In this document: positions 13,701-24,775 of the stretch, piece after piece
Layout: each line of letters begins with the position of its first letter
Numbering within the stretch: position 1 is the first letter of the stretch
Source of the DNA: Raffaelea ambrosiae
Taxonomy: Eukaryota > Ascomycota > Sordariomycetes > Ophiostomatales > Ophiostomataceae
NCBI GenBank assembly: GCA_002778195.1
Contig: PCDI01000013.1
Coordinates: 124,001 to 188,000 of the forward strand
Direction: 5' to 3'
Length of the DNA: 64,000 bases
The notes under the pieces: generated by a model
Seen by the model: only the letters and a program-made list of their open reading frames with translations
Told to the model about the DNA's origin: nothing
Database searches by the model: none
Translations under genes and position numbers: made by a program

Positions 13701-14081
13701 CAGGTACATCCACGTCAGCAGCACTACTCGAAGCACCAGCGGTTCGCGTCTGATATTGATTATCGGCAGCCGAATCGACCGTTGGCTGGTTCCGGTTACG
13801 AACAGGCCGGTGCGTTGCACGAAGTTGCGGACAATGGCCAGCTGAATCCGCCTCGGTCTGCACCGTACCAGGCAGACTACGACGGCACACAGTCCGGTGC
13901 TCCACGGAGAGCCAATAGCCGCACTGGCCGTGTAGTACTCCAGAAGAACAAAAGAATGGCGGATGCGTATGACACGGACGACTACTCCAAGCACAATGAC
14001 CGCAGCGGCAGCAGCGGTGCTGCTCGACGCGTCATGGACTTCTTCCGGCGCCGGTCGAAGGCCAGAGGAGCCGATGACTAA
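10042..14081 (+). CDS. Kin4-type serine/threonine protein kinase (CAMKL family) with polyglutamine tract
   Basis: Three exons (10042-11202, 11267-11860, 11925-14081; both introns 64 bp) encode 1303 aa. The kinase domain covers about residues 359-690: glycine loop GEGEFGKV, VAIK lysine at 391, HRDLKLEN (Asp about 486), DFG 504-506, and CGSPCYAAPE. The DFG-to-APE distance is about 57 residues because of an acidic insert (EELTEEEEANL), a feature I associate with Kin4/Frk1-like kinases, as is the start FGDYILGNTIGEGEFG. In yeast, Kin4 acts in the spindle position checkpoint; the same role here is inference. A 23-Gln run lies upstream of the kinase domain, and the roughly 600-residue tail is Ser/Arg-rich and disordered-looking with several basic SRR patches. 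The start is the first ATG in the open frame. Confidence 0.85.
10669..10749 (+). repeat. Polyglutamine-encoding trinucleotide repeat (CAG)11(CAA)12
   Basis: Inside the Kin4-type kinase gene, 11 CAG codons (10669-10701) are followed without break by 12 CAA codons (10702-10737), then CAT and four more Gln codons. The two pure blocks meet at one junction. Confidence 0.95.
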
Positions 14082-17000
14082 TGGGGCCGTCGGCCTCGTT
14101 CTGGCATTGACCTCGTGAAGGCGAGATTGTCATCTCTGCTCGGCATGTGCCAGCGCCAATGGTTGTGAGGTGCATTTCGGAGATATCGATTTTCATTTAA
14201 CCTTTCGACGCCCAACCAACGCCGTCCCGAGAAGGCGCATCGGTACATTGATTCAACTTTGCATCACACACTCCGCCTATACTACTATGTTTCATTGTAC
14301 TCGTTCCATTTTCATTTGTCATTCGTTCATGGTCGAATATTATCTCGCCATAGTTACCTACACGTTGTAATAAAAATGGACGGGCAAAGAGGAACAGGAA
14401 AACACAAAAAAAAAGAGAAAAAAAAAACAAGGCTTCTGTCAAACAGTTGCCTTTTTGCCAGATGTTGGCAGTATTTTTATATTTTCCTTTGTCTTCCATT
14501 TCATTTGTCCTCTGCTTATTTGCTTATTTTCCCAAGTCGCCTTTTCCCCGGTACATTTTGTGTGGCCCAGCAACGGGAGGCGGACAACTTGGACGAGAGC
14601 TGCGGACACGTTTCAGGAGGAGTGTCACAAGTTCGCGGAAATGCTACGACTAAGGCAACACTGCGTTCGTCCCGGAAAGATTCTGTTGCCTCTAGCATTG
14701 CCACCTCCCGCCTGGGCAGAAGTGGGCTGTGGAACAGCCGAGACCATTTTATATCTCTTAAGAGTTTATGGATTTGCTTTCAGGTTTGCATAGAAGGGTC
14801 GGTCTGTTTGTCATGTGGCTTTTGTTCTGTTGTTGCTCCTGTTTTTATCTGTTCTTTTTCTCTTCTTGCCTTTGGTATCGTCTGGTCTCGCGTGTTTGGC
14901 TTGCTAGGTTGTGAGTGCCCTGCTTTTGGTTTTTGTCTATGGTCTTTTTTTGGTCGCCTGGAAGTTTGGTGGCGTTCTATATCCAAGATTGCAGCTGTTG
15001 AGGACGTCGGTAGACGTTTGGTGGACGTTGACATCGGGTTAGATAGACGTTTTCCCGACATAGTCACGAGGGATAGCTAAATAACAAAGAGTTTGCATAC
15101 AAGTGTTAATTTTCTAATACAAAGGCAACAAACAATAAGGATATGAGCTTTCCGGATGATATGTCCCAAAACGGGTTCACAGGTAGGCAAGCAAAGCCTG
15201 TATTGTAAGATATCAACTATAGGCCAGTAGGATTCTAGAGTTAAGCTGTTATGTCTTGATTTTTCTTTCCAAGGAAAGCATACGCTTTTGTTTTGTATTT
15301 TGGATTTAATATTTATCTCGGCTACTTCATTCTTGGGCATGTCCTCTGAAACTATTTGAACTTGTCGACGAGATGCTCGACGTGGAAGCAGAAGATGCAG
15401 CATAGGCAGCCAATGACGTCTTGTGTTGGATTGATTGCTTGTCTCTTTCATTCAATGCCCTGCCATCAGGGTGACGGTCAGCACGCTCTATGAGGCCCGC
15501 GGGCGCCCGTCCAAGACCTACTCGTGGCCGGGCTATCATATTGAGCGCCTTATGCTTCGTCCAAGGACGGTACTAGATCGCCGGCCTGTGGCGCAGCACC
15601 GTCGCGACCGACGCTGTAGCCATTCGTGGCTTCCTCACCTTCCTCTGCCTCTTGATCCTAGTCATCTCCTCCAGCGCCGACACCGTTGGGACATGGATGA
15701 ACTTTAGAGTGCTGGTGTGGCGGCCCGGAGGCCGCTTGTGGTTCCCTAGTTAATACATAGTACATGAAACCCCTAAAGAGAGTAAGCAGATCGTAACTAA
15801 GAAACACCAGCATACGCTATGACGTAGTTAGTTTAGCTAGTAGGCGGCGTTCAGTCATTCGTGCTGCTCTGCCTGCCCTCAGCCTCTGATGTGCAGGCTG
15901 CGGGGTTGCGCTAGCGAGGACCAGTTAGTGGCTGATTCGAGACAGGGCTCCCACAGCGTAAGTAAAAAGGCGCTCGACAAAGTGCTGTACAACGTACTCG
16001 TACGCGTACTAGTTATGTATTACGCATACTGGTGGGGGTCCCTAGCGGTTATTATCTCCGAGAAGGCAGGAGCGAAGAGTCTGGCGCCCGCATGTAAGAT
16101 ACGGTCGGTCGGTGTAAAGATAGCATCGCCACCACCCACTAATACCCACTGGATGTTAATTCACTAACACCACCCACCTTGCAGCACCAGAGTAGGAAGA
16201 CCCTGATCTTTTCCCTGGGCGCCGCCCTCCCCCCAAAGTCCCGGAATGTGCATCCGAATTAAGGGTCCTTCCTTGTTTGGCTGCATGCGTTCGTTCGCTG
16301 CATCCCACAAGGTTCGTAAAATAATCATGCAGGCCGGCCTTGCTCGGATCCTCTCGTCATGCTCTTCGTGCAGCTCGCCGTTTCTGTGCTGCCATGGTTG
16401 TTTGTAGCCCGTGCTTGCGGTCCCGTGTCCCGTGTCCTGTGTCCCGTGCTTTATGCCTTTTTTTTTTTCATTCTCATTTATTTTTCAAATCTTTCGGCCG
16501 CTTATTCTTTCCTCTGTTTCGCAGTCGGGCTTGGCAGTGGCCATCACACGGGCGATCGGGCCAAGACCAGAAACAAGCCAGACACGGAAACAAAAAACAA
16601 GCCGAGAGATAGAATCAACCCCACGTTATGTACATGCCTGATCGGTCTAGACGCCCAAGACTTCCAAGACCATCGAAGGGTGCGAAACCAGCGGCCAACA
16701 ACAAGACCACGCACGACCCAGGCCGACCCCAGGCAAAACCAAGGAAATCAAGGCTACCAAGGCCACCAAGGCCACCAAGACCACTTAGGCGAACAAGCAG
16801 GCGAAGCACGTATTCCAAGGGTTGGCGAGACAGGTCCGCTTCACATCTCAGCAAGTCACACCGCCCCAAGCACACTTGGCACAGCTCTTGGGTCGCCTTG
16901 ACTGACACTCAGAGGGCCATCGCCTTTGCGACGTCAACTTGTCGCCGTCCGTCGTCTCCCCTCTTCCTCGGTCAAGATCGTATCCCGACTTGACCTTCCT

Positions 17001-17768
17001 TGTCCTGCAAAGCGTGCTTTCTGTATCGCAGACCCAGGCCTGTAAGCCGGTCCTCCCCCAGTTCGTTCCAGCCCCCAGCCTGTCCAAGCCAGTCCAGCCA
17101 GCCAGTCGCAACGCACTAATTGGTGGCCACGGGGGCACGCGCACACAGCCAACGCTCCCCACCATTCCACCGTGGGAGGTGTGAGCGTGCGTTGAGCGTG
17201 GGTGAGCATGCATGTGTGCGTGTGGTTGAGTTACAAGCAGGGGGAGGTGAGCCGCAGGTGTTAGTTTGCGCCCTCTCTTAACGTCTTGGCATGCCCTTGC
17301 CCAATGACACAGTGGCCAATCGCCCCGCTTTTCCCGCCGTTCTTGCCTCTGTTGCTCTCCCGTTTGGTTTCCCTTACACTTTGCCAGTCGCACTTTCCTC
17401 TTGGACACGACGAACAGATGAAGCAGGCAGACAGCAAGAGAGGCAAACCCGCGCGGGCACGTTTCGTCTTTGTCATTTAATTCTGGATATTTCTTTGTCC
17501 CTTCTCCTCCTCTCCGCCTCTCCTCTTCTTCTGTTCTCCCCTCTCTTGTTTCTTCCTCATTTCTGCTTCTCTCCTCCCTCCCACCTGCCTTCATCTTGCT
17601 TCTATTTTTTCCTGCCTTTTAACTACCCCACACAAGAGAACAAAACAGCTCTTTCCCCAACTTTTGCTCTTCTCAGCTCTGTTCGTTTTCAGCTTCCCTT
17701 TTTCTGCACTTTTTGCATTTCCCAACGACCGCCCACACCATCTACATCATCTGCCGGTCCCCATTTCG
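14082..17768. other. 3.7-kb intergenic spacer between kinase and CAX exchanger
   Basis: No intact gene. It contains the kinase 3' region, a possible membrane-protein relic at 15577-15753, T-rich runs at 16460-16490, a short repeat of AAGGCCACC-like units near 16750-16785, and CT-rich sequence at 17500-17760 that is probably the CAX 5' untranslated region. Confidence 0.55.
15577..15753 (+). pseudogene. Possible relic of a membrane-protein C-terminus
   Basis: A 58-codon stretch open from just after a TAG at 15574 to a TAA at 15751 encodes a hydrophobic segment (RGFLTFLCLLILVISSSAD) followed by WMNFRVLVW and a short basic tail. There is no ATG upstream in frame. It reads like the last transmembrane segment of a lost gene, but no family is recognised and chance is possible. 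Confidence 0.25.
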
Positions 17769-20700
17769 ATGAAGAAAACTCCACCCGACCAGCCACCTAT
17801 AGATCTCATACGCTTGCCCGACACCCAAGCGGATGGAGACTTTTTTCGCAGCACGTCGCTACGTCCGAACGGTGACCTGCAGCCTGTTTCCCTAAGTGAA
17901 TCCAACGACGACGTTGAGACTCAGCAGGAGAAGAAGCAGCAACAACAGAAGCAGCAGAACAAGCAGAACAAGCAGAAGAACAAGGAGCAGAAGTACACGG
18001 ATGAGGCCCAGGACTCTTTGCCCACGTCTGCCAGCGGCTCTTCTGTCCATGAACACAACAACAGCCACACCGGCTACAACAATGCCCACGCCAACAACAC
18101 TCCTGGCAGCAATGCCTCTGCCGATACCCAGCATGTCCGCGCGCCCAGCAATAGCGCCGCTTTCGCGGTGTCCCCGGCGCCGACGTCTGTACAAGCTGCA
18201 CGGCCGCGGTCTCTCATAGAGGACGTCTCGCTGCCTTCTTCCCGGACCGAGAAGGAGACAGCCAGAGCCACCAACACCACCCTCACCAGCCACGGCAGCA
18301 CCCACAGCAGCAATACCACCTCCACGAACGACAACGGCAGCAGCAGCAGAAATAGAAACAGAAATGCCAATTCCGACCATGACAGCTCGGACAACGCCGG
18401 CGGAGCAGGTGAAGGCAACGAAAAGAAGAATCAGAACAAGATCACGGCTCTCGTGGTCAGCTTCTTTTCTGTCGCCAAGGACATCATGCTCTACTCCTGG
18501 TTGAACGTCCTCCTCATCTTTGTTCCCGTCGGCATCGCCGTCGGCGCGGTGCCCGGCCTCTCTCCGGCCGTCGTCTTCTCCATGAATGCCATTGCCATTG
18601 TCCCCCTGGCCGGTCTCCTGGCCTATGCCACGGAGTCGGTAGCCCATAAGATGGGCGACTCCATCGGCGCCCTGCTCAATGTCACCTTTGGCAACGCTGT
18701 AGAACTGATCATTTTGTAAGTTTTTCGTCCCTTTACATACCCATTTCTCATCTTTGTGTCTCAAAAAAACAACAAAAAAACAACAACAGCTAACAGGTCA
18801 GCATGTATGTCCATTCCCGTGAACTACTCGAGACAAGAACGAGCGATAGAGCTGCTGCAGATGCCACACAGCCTCGTCATATCAATCGCGTCGGAAGTCA
18901 TCATGGTTTCCTTTCTCGCACTCTTGTCCCTTGACATTTGCCCGGAGGTTGCCCCACGGCATACCTGGAAGCAAAGAAGTTCTCCTTCTTTTCCGTCTGC
19001 TTTGTCTTTTCTCCTCCCGCCTTCAATGGCCTCGAGTCTTGAAAGACAAAGAGTAGTCCATTTGGCTTCGTATTTCCTTCATGCTTGATGTCATTTTATG
19101 CCTGCCCGGTTTCCTTGCCAGCTCACTAACCTGTTCCATTTCCAACCCCCTTCGTAAACAGCATTGCTTTGGTTAAGGTATGCCATTTTGAACCGATTCC
19201 ACTCCATTTATCAACTCATATAAGGGCGCGCTTGCTAATCGTCTCTGCAGGGTGAAATTCGTATCGTACAAGCCTCCCTTTTAGGTTCTATCCTAGCCAA
19301 TCTGCTTTTAATTCTGGGCATGGGGTTCCTCTTCGGTGGTTTGCGTTACCGCGAGCAGGTCAGTGTTGCACGCTCCACTGCATTTCGTGGACCACTACCC
19401 TGTGTTTCATTGGTTGGCCACTAACACGGATGTCCTAGATCTACAACAGCACAGTCACGCAAATGAGTGCCTGCCTGCTTAGCTTGAGTGTCATCAGCCT
19501 CGTCCTTCCTGTAAGACCGCACCCGTAACGATGGCAGCGTTTAATCGAGCTTGTACTAACGTGCTGCTAGACGGCCTTCCACGCATCTTTTAGTGACACT
19601 GACTTGGCTGACCGCGAGTCCTTGAAAATCAGCCGGGCAACCAGTGTGGTACGTTTACGCTCATAGAGTCTTGGCTTGACAGTCGTTCTAATGAGATGCA
19701 GGTCCTGCTATTGGTGTATTTGATCTACTTGGTTTTCCAGCTGAAATCGCACGCATACATGTACGAGTCGACACCCCAGCACATCATCGACGAAGAGGCC
19801 GAGCCTGGCCCGGCTGTCGCATGGCTTGACTCGTCCAGCTCGGACGACAGCTCCTCGTCGTCTTCGGATTCGGACGATTCCAGCCACTCGCGGGACACGA
19901 TGAAGAAGCGCATGCGCCGTGCGATCCGCTCGCGCCGCCGTCGTGTCTCGAGTGTGGCCTCTCTGGACACGGTGGAAGGCAGCTTGAACGGCCCTACACG
20001 TACACCGTCATTTGGAACGGCCACTGCCGGTACCGATGATACTGTCCTGGACGAAACGACTGGTCGACCTGTGTTGTTGCCGCGCTTTGCCGCTATGAAC
20101 ATGAGTGAAGAGGCCGTCGACGAAGACGACGTTGGGTACCGCCGACACAGAAAGCGCCACCAGAAGCGTTCTCTGCGTCGTTACCGCAAGCACAAGCACA
20201 AGTCTAGCCGTTTGGGAGCACACGATCAGGATGTCGAGACCGAGAATACGATCATGGAGAACACTGAGGCTAGTGAACTGCAGGCCAATGGTAACCTACC
20301 AGCTCATAAGAGGGGCGAGAGCAGCACCATGGCCGGCTCGACTACGGCGCCTTCTGGCGTGGACGTCGCGAATGGGGAAACGCGCCGCGTGGACTTTGCT
20401 CTGACGAATGACAACCTTGGCGGCGGCGGAAACTCGGCAGCTGCGGCAGAACTGGCATCGGCTCGTCGTGCGTTCCATCTGCGGGCCATGTCTTTTCGTC
20501 CTGTGGCCAAGAGCTTGGCCCCGAGCGTCTTCACACAGCCCCCGGACACAACTACACCCGCTGCCCCCGCTGGCCCTGTTCCCCGTGTTCGCTTTGGCAT
20601 CCGCCGCACCAACTCACTGCCTGATCGCTTGAACCAGCAGCAGATGTACCGGGCGCCTGGTGCTATGATGCCTGCAATGATCCCGACCGAGACGCTGGCT

Positions 20701-21234
20701 GCCCTATCGACCGCAAAGGACACGGACAAGGACGGGCAGATCATGCTGTCGCGCAAGGCGGCCGTCATCATGCTCTTGATCTCGACGGGTCTGGTCGCAG
20801 CTTGCGCCGAATTCATGGTGGACTCGATCAACGGCCTAGTGGCATCGAGCTCTGTCGGCGAAGTGTTCATCGGTCTCATCATCCTGCCCATTGTGGGCAA
20901 CGCAGCCGAGCACGTTACTGCTGTGGTTGTGGCGATGAAGAACAAGATGGATCTGGCTATCGGTGTGGCAGTTGGCAGCTCGATCCAGATTGCGCTCTTC
21001 ATGACGCCGCTGGTTGTGATTCTTGGATGGATTATGGACCGCGACATGACACTCTATTTTACGCTGTTCGAGACGGTGTGCCTGTTTGTGTCTGCGTTCA
21101 TTGTCAACTTCTTGGTCCTGGACGGGCGCAGCAACTACCTGGAAGGCGCACTTCTATTGGCGACGTACGTCATCATCAGTGTGCTGGCCTACTATTACCC
21201 CGCTGAGAAGCAAGCCAGTGCCTGGGGCAGGTAA
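17769..21234 (+). CDS. CAX-family vacuolar Ca2+/H+ exchanger (VCX1-like) with long N-terminus and large central loop
   Basis: Six exons (17769-18715, 19162-19177, 19251-19358, 19439-19510, 19571-19648, 19702-21234) encode 917 aa. Exon 2 is only 16 nt, and splicing it in restores the conserved FIALVKGEIRIVQASLLGS. The two CaCA repeats are visible as GNAVELI (about residue 308) and GNAAEH (about 806). The family exchanges cytosolic Ca2+ for vacuolar protons. Yeast Vcx1 has about 410 aa; this protein adds roughly 220 polar Asn/Gln/Ser residues at the N-terminus and a loop of about 325 residues (432-756) between the halves, containing an acidic SSSSDDSSSS-type patch and Arg/Lys/His-rich stretches. 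The first ATG in frame is used. Substrate could also be Mn2+ or another cation. Confidence 0.88.
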
Positions 21235-22310
21235 GCCGCGTGAGCGGCATGCCAGCTCTGGGAGCATTCTGGCAGCATTGATGCCATTGCTGTATTGCTG
21301 TTGTGATATGGCTTGGGGCTGCCAAAGGTGAGATGTTCAGAATGTGAGAATGGAATCTATCACAAAAAGGGGGGAAGGAAGTATTCAAGAGCGAAAGATG
21401 CAGAGGAAGAAACAGATTGAACCCGATTTGCTGAGAAAGCGAAAGACAGCAATAGTCTGCAACTGATCTTTGGAAGGAGATACTAGTTTCCGACACAAAG
21501 AACAAACACGGTCGCTACCTAGATATAACTAGCTTTTTTTGTTTGTTTTGCATTTTGTCGAAGCTGGGAGAACACGATTCCCGCCGACACCTCAGTCGTT
21601 ACCTACTATAGCAGTTAGCACGCAAGCTATTTAGATTAGTCCATGGTGTGAAACCACAGCAGTTCGCGTGCGCATGCCCGTTCCAGTGGATTGCTAAGCC
21701 TTATCTCTATGTGAAGTTCGTCATATCCGCAGCCAATTGTGACATTGCCGGGCTTTTGACCTTGCGGGCGCTGTGCGATTTGTTGGCGGGCGTTTGTTGG
21801 TGGAGGGGGGTGCGGAGAGGACCCATGTGGGGCGTCCGGAGCTGGGGCGTTTTGCTTGGCTGGACAGAAGCAGAGAGCCCCAAGCTTCCGTCTTCGTACC
21901 GCCTAGTTAGTTAGTTATCCTTTTTTTTGCCGTGGGACAATTTTTTTAATGCCCGCTTGCTCTTCTCGCGTAAACGTCGCCCAGCCATTGTGTCCGACTC
22001 CTGCCCCCCCCTCCTCCGGTTTCTTTTCTGTCCCTGTGCTATGCAGCAGCGGTAGGCGAGCCTTTTTTTTTCTCCTCCCTTCAAGGGCCATATTAGGGAG
22101 AAACCCGCCGAGAACGGACCGCCGAGACTTTGGCCTGACCGCCCTGTCAGCTCTCTGCTCTGTGTCGTCTTTGCCGGGGCTCTTCCTCGATCGTTCGGCT
22201 TCACCAGCGTGTGTGCAGATCGGAAGTCTCACTCTTGCCTCCCGACGACAATCCGAACCCAGGCGACACCCGGCAGACCTTTCTCTTTTCTTTCTACACC
22301 TCCTCCTCCA
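21235..22310. other. Intergenic spacer between CAX exchanger and D-lactate dehydrogenase
   Basis: No coding frame supported. It holds the exchanger 3' region, a T-rich run near 21530, and CT-rich sequence with T runs at 21920-22070 that probably forms the promoter and 5' untranslated region of the next gene. Confidence 0.55.
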
Positions 22311-24496
22311 ATGCTCCACCACATTGGCCGCCAGGCGGCACCCCGCGCCGGCGCCGGCTCCTGGGCCGGAGAGGCAGCCGCCCGCTGCTCTCGGCAACGA
22401 TGCGCCGGCGCCGCCTCGGCACAAGCCCGCCGGGGCTTTGCTGCGAAGCCACCGCCACCGCCGCCGTCGTCGACCCCGGGGTCGTCGTCGTCATCGTCCG
22501 GGCCGCCCTCCAGCAGCGACGGCCGCAGTTTCCGTGGCCAGATGCTGGAGAGCATCAGCTCGCGCATGGCGCGCGAGAAGACGCAGCGGGAGCAGATGGC
22601 GCAGCAGCGGCAGGACTCGCAGGGTGCACGGAACCTGGCGACGACGTTTAGTACGTGACCCAGACGGCCCGTTCCGAGATGAGTGACTCCTAACGTGTAC
22701 AGTGCTCGCCTTTGTCGGCGCGGCTTGCTACTACTTTGGCCTGAAGACGCCCCGGGACCCGGACCCGGAGTCGACGCTCCCGCTGGAGGCGACGCGGGCG
22801 CCGAAGCACAAGACGGGCCGGGCCGACCTGGAGGCCGCCTGGGCCGACTTTGTGGCGATTGTGGGCGAGGAGAACGTCAGCACCAAGGAGCACGACATTG
22901 CGGCGCACTCGGCATCGGACTGGTCGTCGCACCAGGACGAGGCCGAGCCGGGCACCAACAAGACCAAGAGCGGCAAGCCGCTGGCGTTCTGCGTGATCTA
23001 CCCGGGCAGCACGGACGACGTGTCGCGCATCCTCCGGGTGTGCCACCGGCGCCGCATCCCCATCACCGGCTTCAGCGGCGGCACGTCGCTGGAGGGCCAC
23101 TTTGCGCCGACGCGCGGCGGCGTCATCATCGACTTTGCGCACCGCATGGACCACGTGCTGGCCGTGCACAAGGAGGACCTCGACGCCGTCGTGCAGCCGG
23201 GCGTCGGCTGGGAGGCGCTCAACGAGCAGCTCGCGCACGAGGGCCTGTTCTTCCCGCCGGACCCGGGCCCGGGCGCGCAGATCGGCGGCATGATCGGCAC
23301 CGGCTGCAGCGGCATGAACGCGTACCGCTACGGCACCATGCGCGACTGGGTGCTGTCGCTGACCGTGGTGCTGGCCGACGGCACCGTGGTCAAGACGCGC
23401 CAGCGGCCGCGCAAGAGCTCGGCCGGCTACGACCTGACCAAGCTGTTCATCGGCTCCGAGGGCACGCTGGGCCTGGTCACCGAGGCCACGCTCAAGCTCG
23501 CCGTCGCGCCCACCGACACCAACGTCGCGCTGGCCAGCTTCGACTCCATCCGCGCCGCCGCCCGCTGCGCCTCCGACGTCGTCGGCCAGGCCCTGCCCGT
23601 CGCCGCCATCGAGCTGCTCGACGACGCCCAGATGAAGTGCATCAACGACGCCGGCACCACGTCGCGCGCCTGGGCCGAGCGCGCCACCCTGCTCTTCAAG
23701 TTCGCCGGCAACGCGCCCCGCGTCGTCCGCGACCAGATCGACGCCGTCCAGGCCGTCGCCCGCGCCACCCCGGGCAACCTGTCGTTCGAGTTCGCCCGCA
23801 GCCCCGCCGAGCAGACCGAGCTCTGGAGCGCCCGCAAGCAGGCCCTCTGGAGCTCCATCGCCACCAAGAAGCCCGGCGAGCGCGTCTGGACCGGCGACGT
23901 CGCCGTCCCCATCAGCCAGCTGCCCGTCATCATCGACGAGGTCAAGGCGGACCTCAAGCAGTCCGGCCTCCACGGCACCATTGTCGGCCACGTCGGCGAC
24001 GGCAACTTCCACACCATCCTGCTCTACGACGACGCCAACCGCACCGTCGCCGAGGACTTTGTCCACCGCATGGTGAAGCGCGCCATCGAGCTCGAAGGCA
24101 CGGTCACGGTACGTTTTGTTTGGGGAGGGGGGTCGGGGTCCCGGCTTCGCTCGTTCGGGCCATCTCCCCTTTCCTCTCCTCCCTTCCTTTTTTTCTTCTT
24201 TTTTTCCTCGCTTCGCTCGTTTTGATTTCCCCCTTGACTCCAGTTACTAACAAAGCCAGGGTGAACACGGCGTCGGCCTCGTCAAGCGTGATTACCTCCC
24301 ACACGAACTGGGCGAAAACACTGTCGCCGCTATGCGCAAGGTACGCTTCCCAGCCGAGCTCGCATCCCATTCATCCGAGACACCACTAACACACCTCCCA
24401 CAGATCAAGGCCGCTTTCGACCCTCTGTGCCTGCTCAACTGCGACAAGGTTGTCCGCATGCAAAAGCCCAAGCCAGGCGAGATTGCCCCGTGGTAA
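22311..24496 (+). CDS. DLD1: D-lactate dehydrogenase (cytochrome), mitochondrial, FAD-linked
   Basis: Four exons (22311-22650, 22703-24108, 24260-24340, 24404-24496) give 639 aa. The N-terminus is Arg/Ala-rich without acidic residues (MLHHIGRQAAPRAG, then ARRGFAAK), as in a mitochondrial presequence, followed by a short hydrophobic anchor (LAFVGAACYYFGL). The FAD-binding PCMH domain shows YPGSTDDVSRIL, GFSGGTSLEGH and GGMIGTGCSGMNAYRYG; the C-terminal FAD-oxidase domain shows GHVGDGNFHT and, across an intron, GEHGVG. The family oxidises D-lactate to pyruvate and passes electrons to cytochrome c at the inner membrane. The length is near the usual 560-590 plus a proline/serine-rich linker. The first ATG in frame is used. 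Confidence 0.93.
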
Positions 24497-24775
24497 CCCT
24501 TGTCCAGAGGCAGCAAATACAGAAAATAAAAGTACCGATAAAAAGGAAAAAAAAAAGGGGATACATCTTACTATGTAAGACACAAGTAGAAAGTATATGT
24601 ATATATACGATGTAAACATGGACTTACGGCCTGCATTGGGCGCACGACGAAGAAAATGAAACAAGATCTCAATGAAAAAAAAGAAAAAAAAAAAAAAAAA
24701 TTGAATTGTATTTTTTTGAACAGTCCCATTCATGCCATGCCCCCAAGTTTATTTTTTTTGTACAACCTATTTCTT

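Noticed and set aside
22690..24389. Long frames on both strands over the D-lactate dehydrogenase exons
   Set aside because: These come from high GC at third positions. Their proteins are Arg/Ala/Gly-rich with no domain, while the chosen frame carries FAD-binding motifs and keeps frame through introns.
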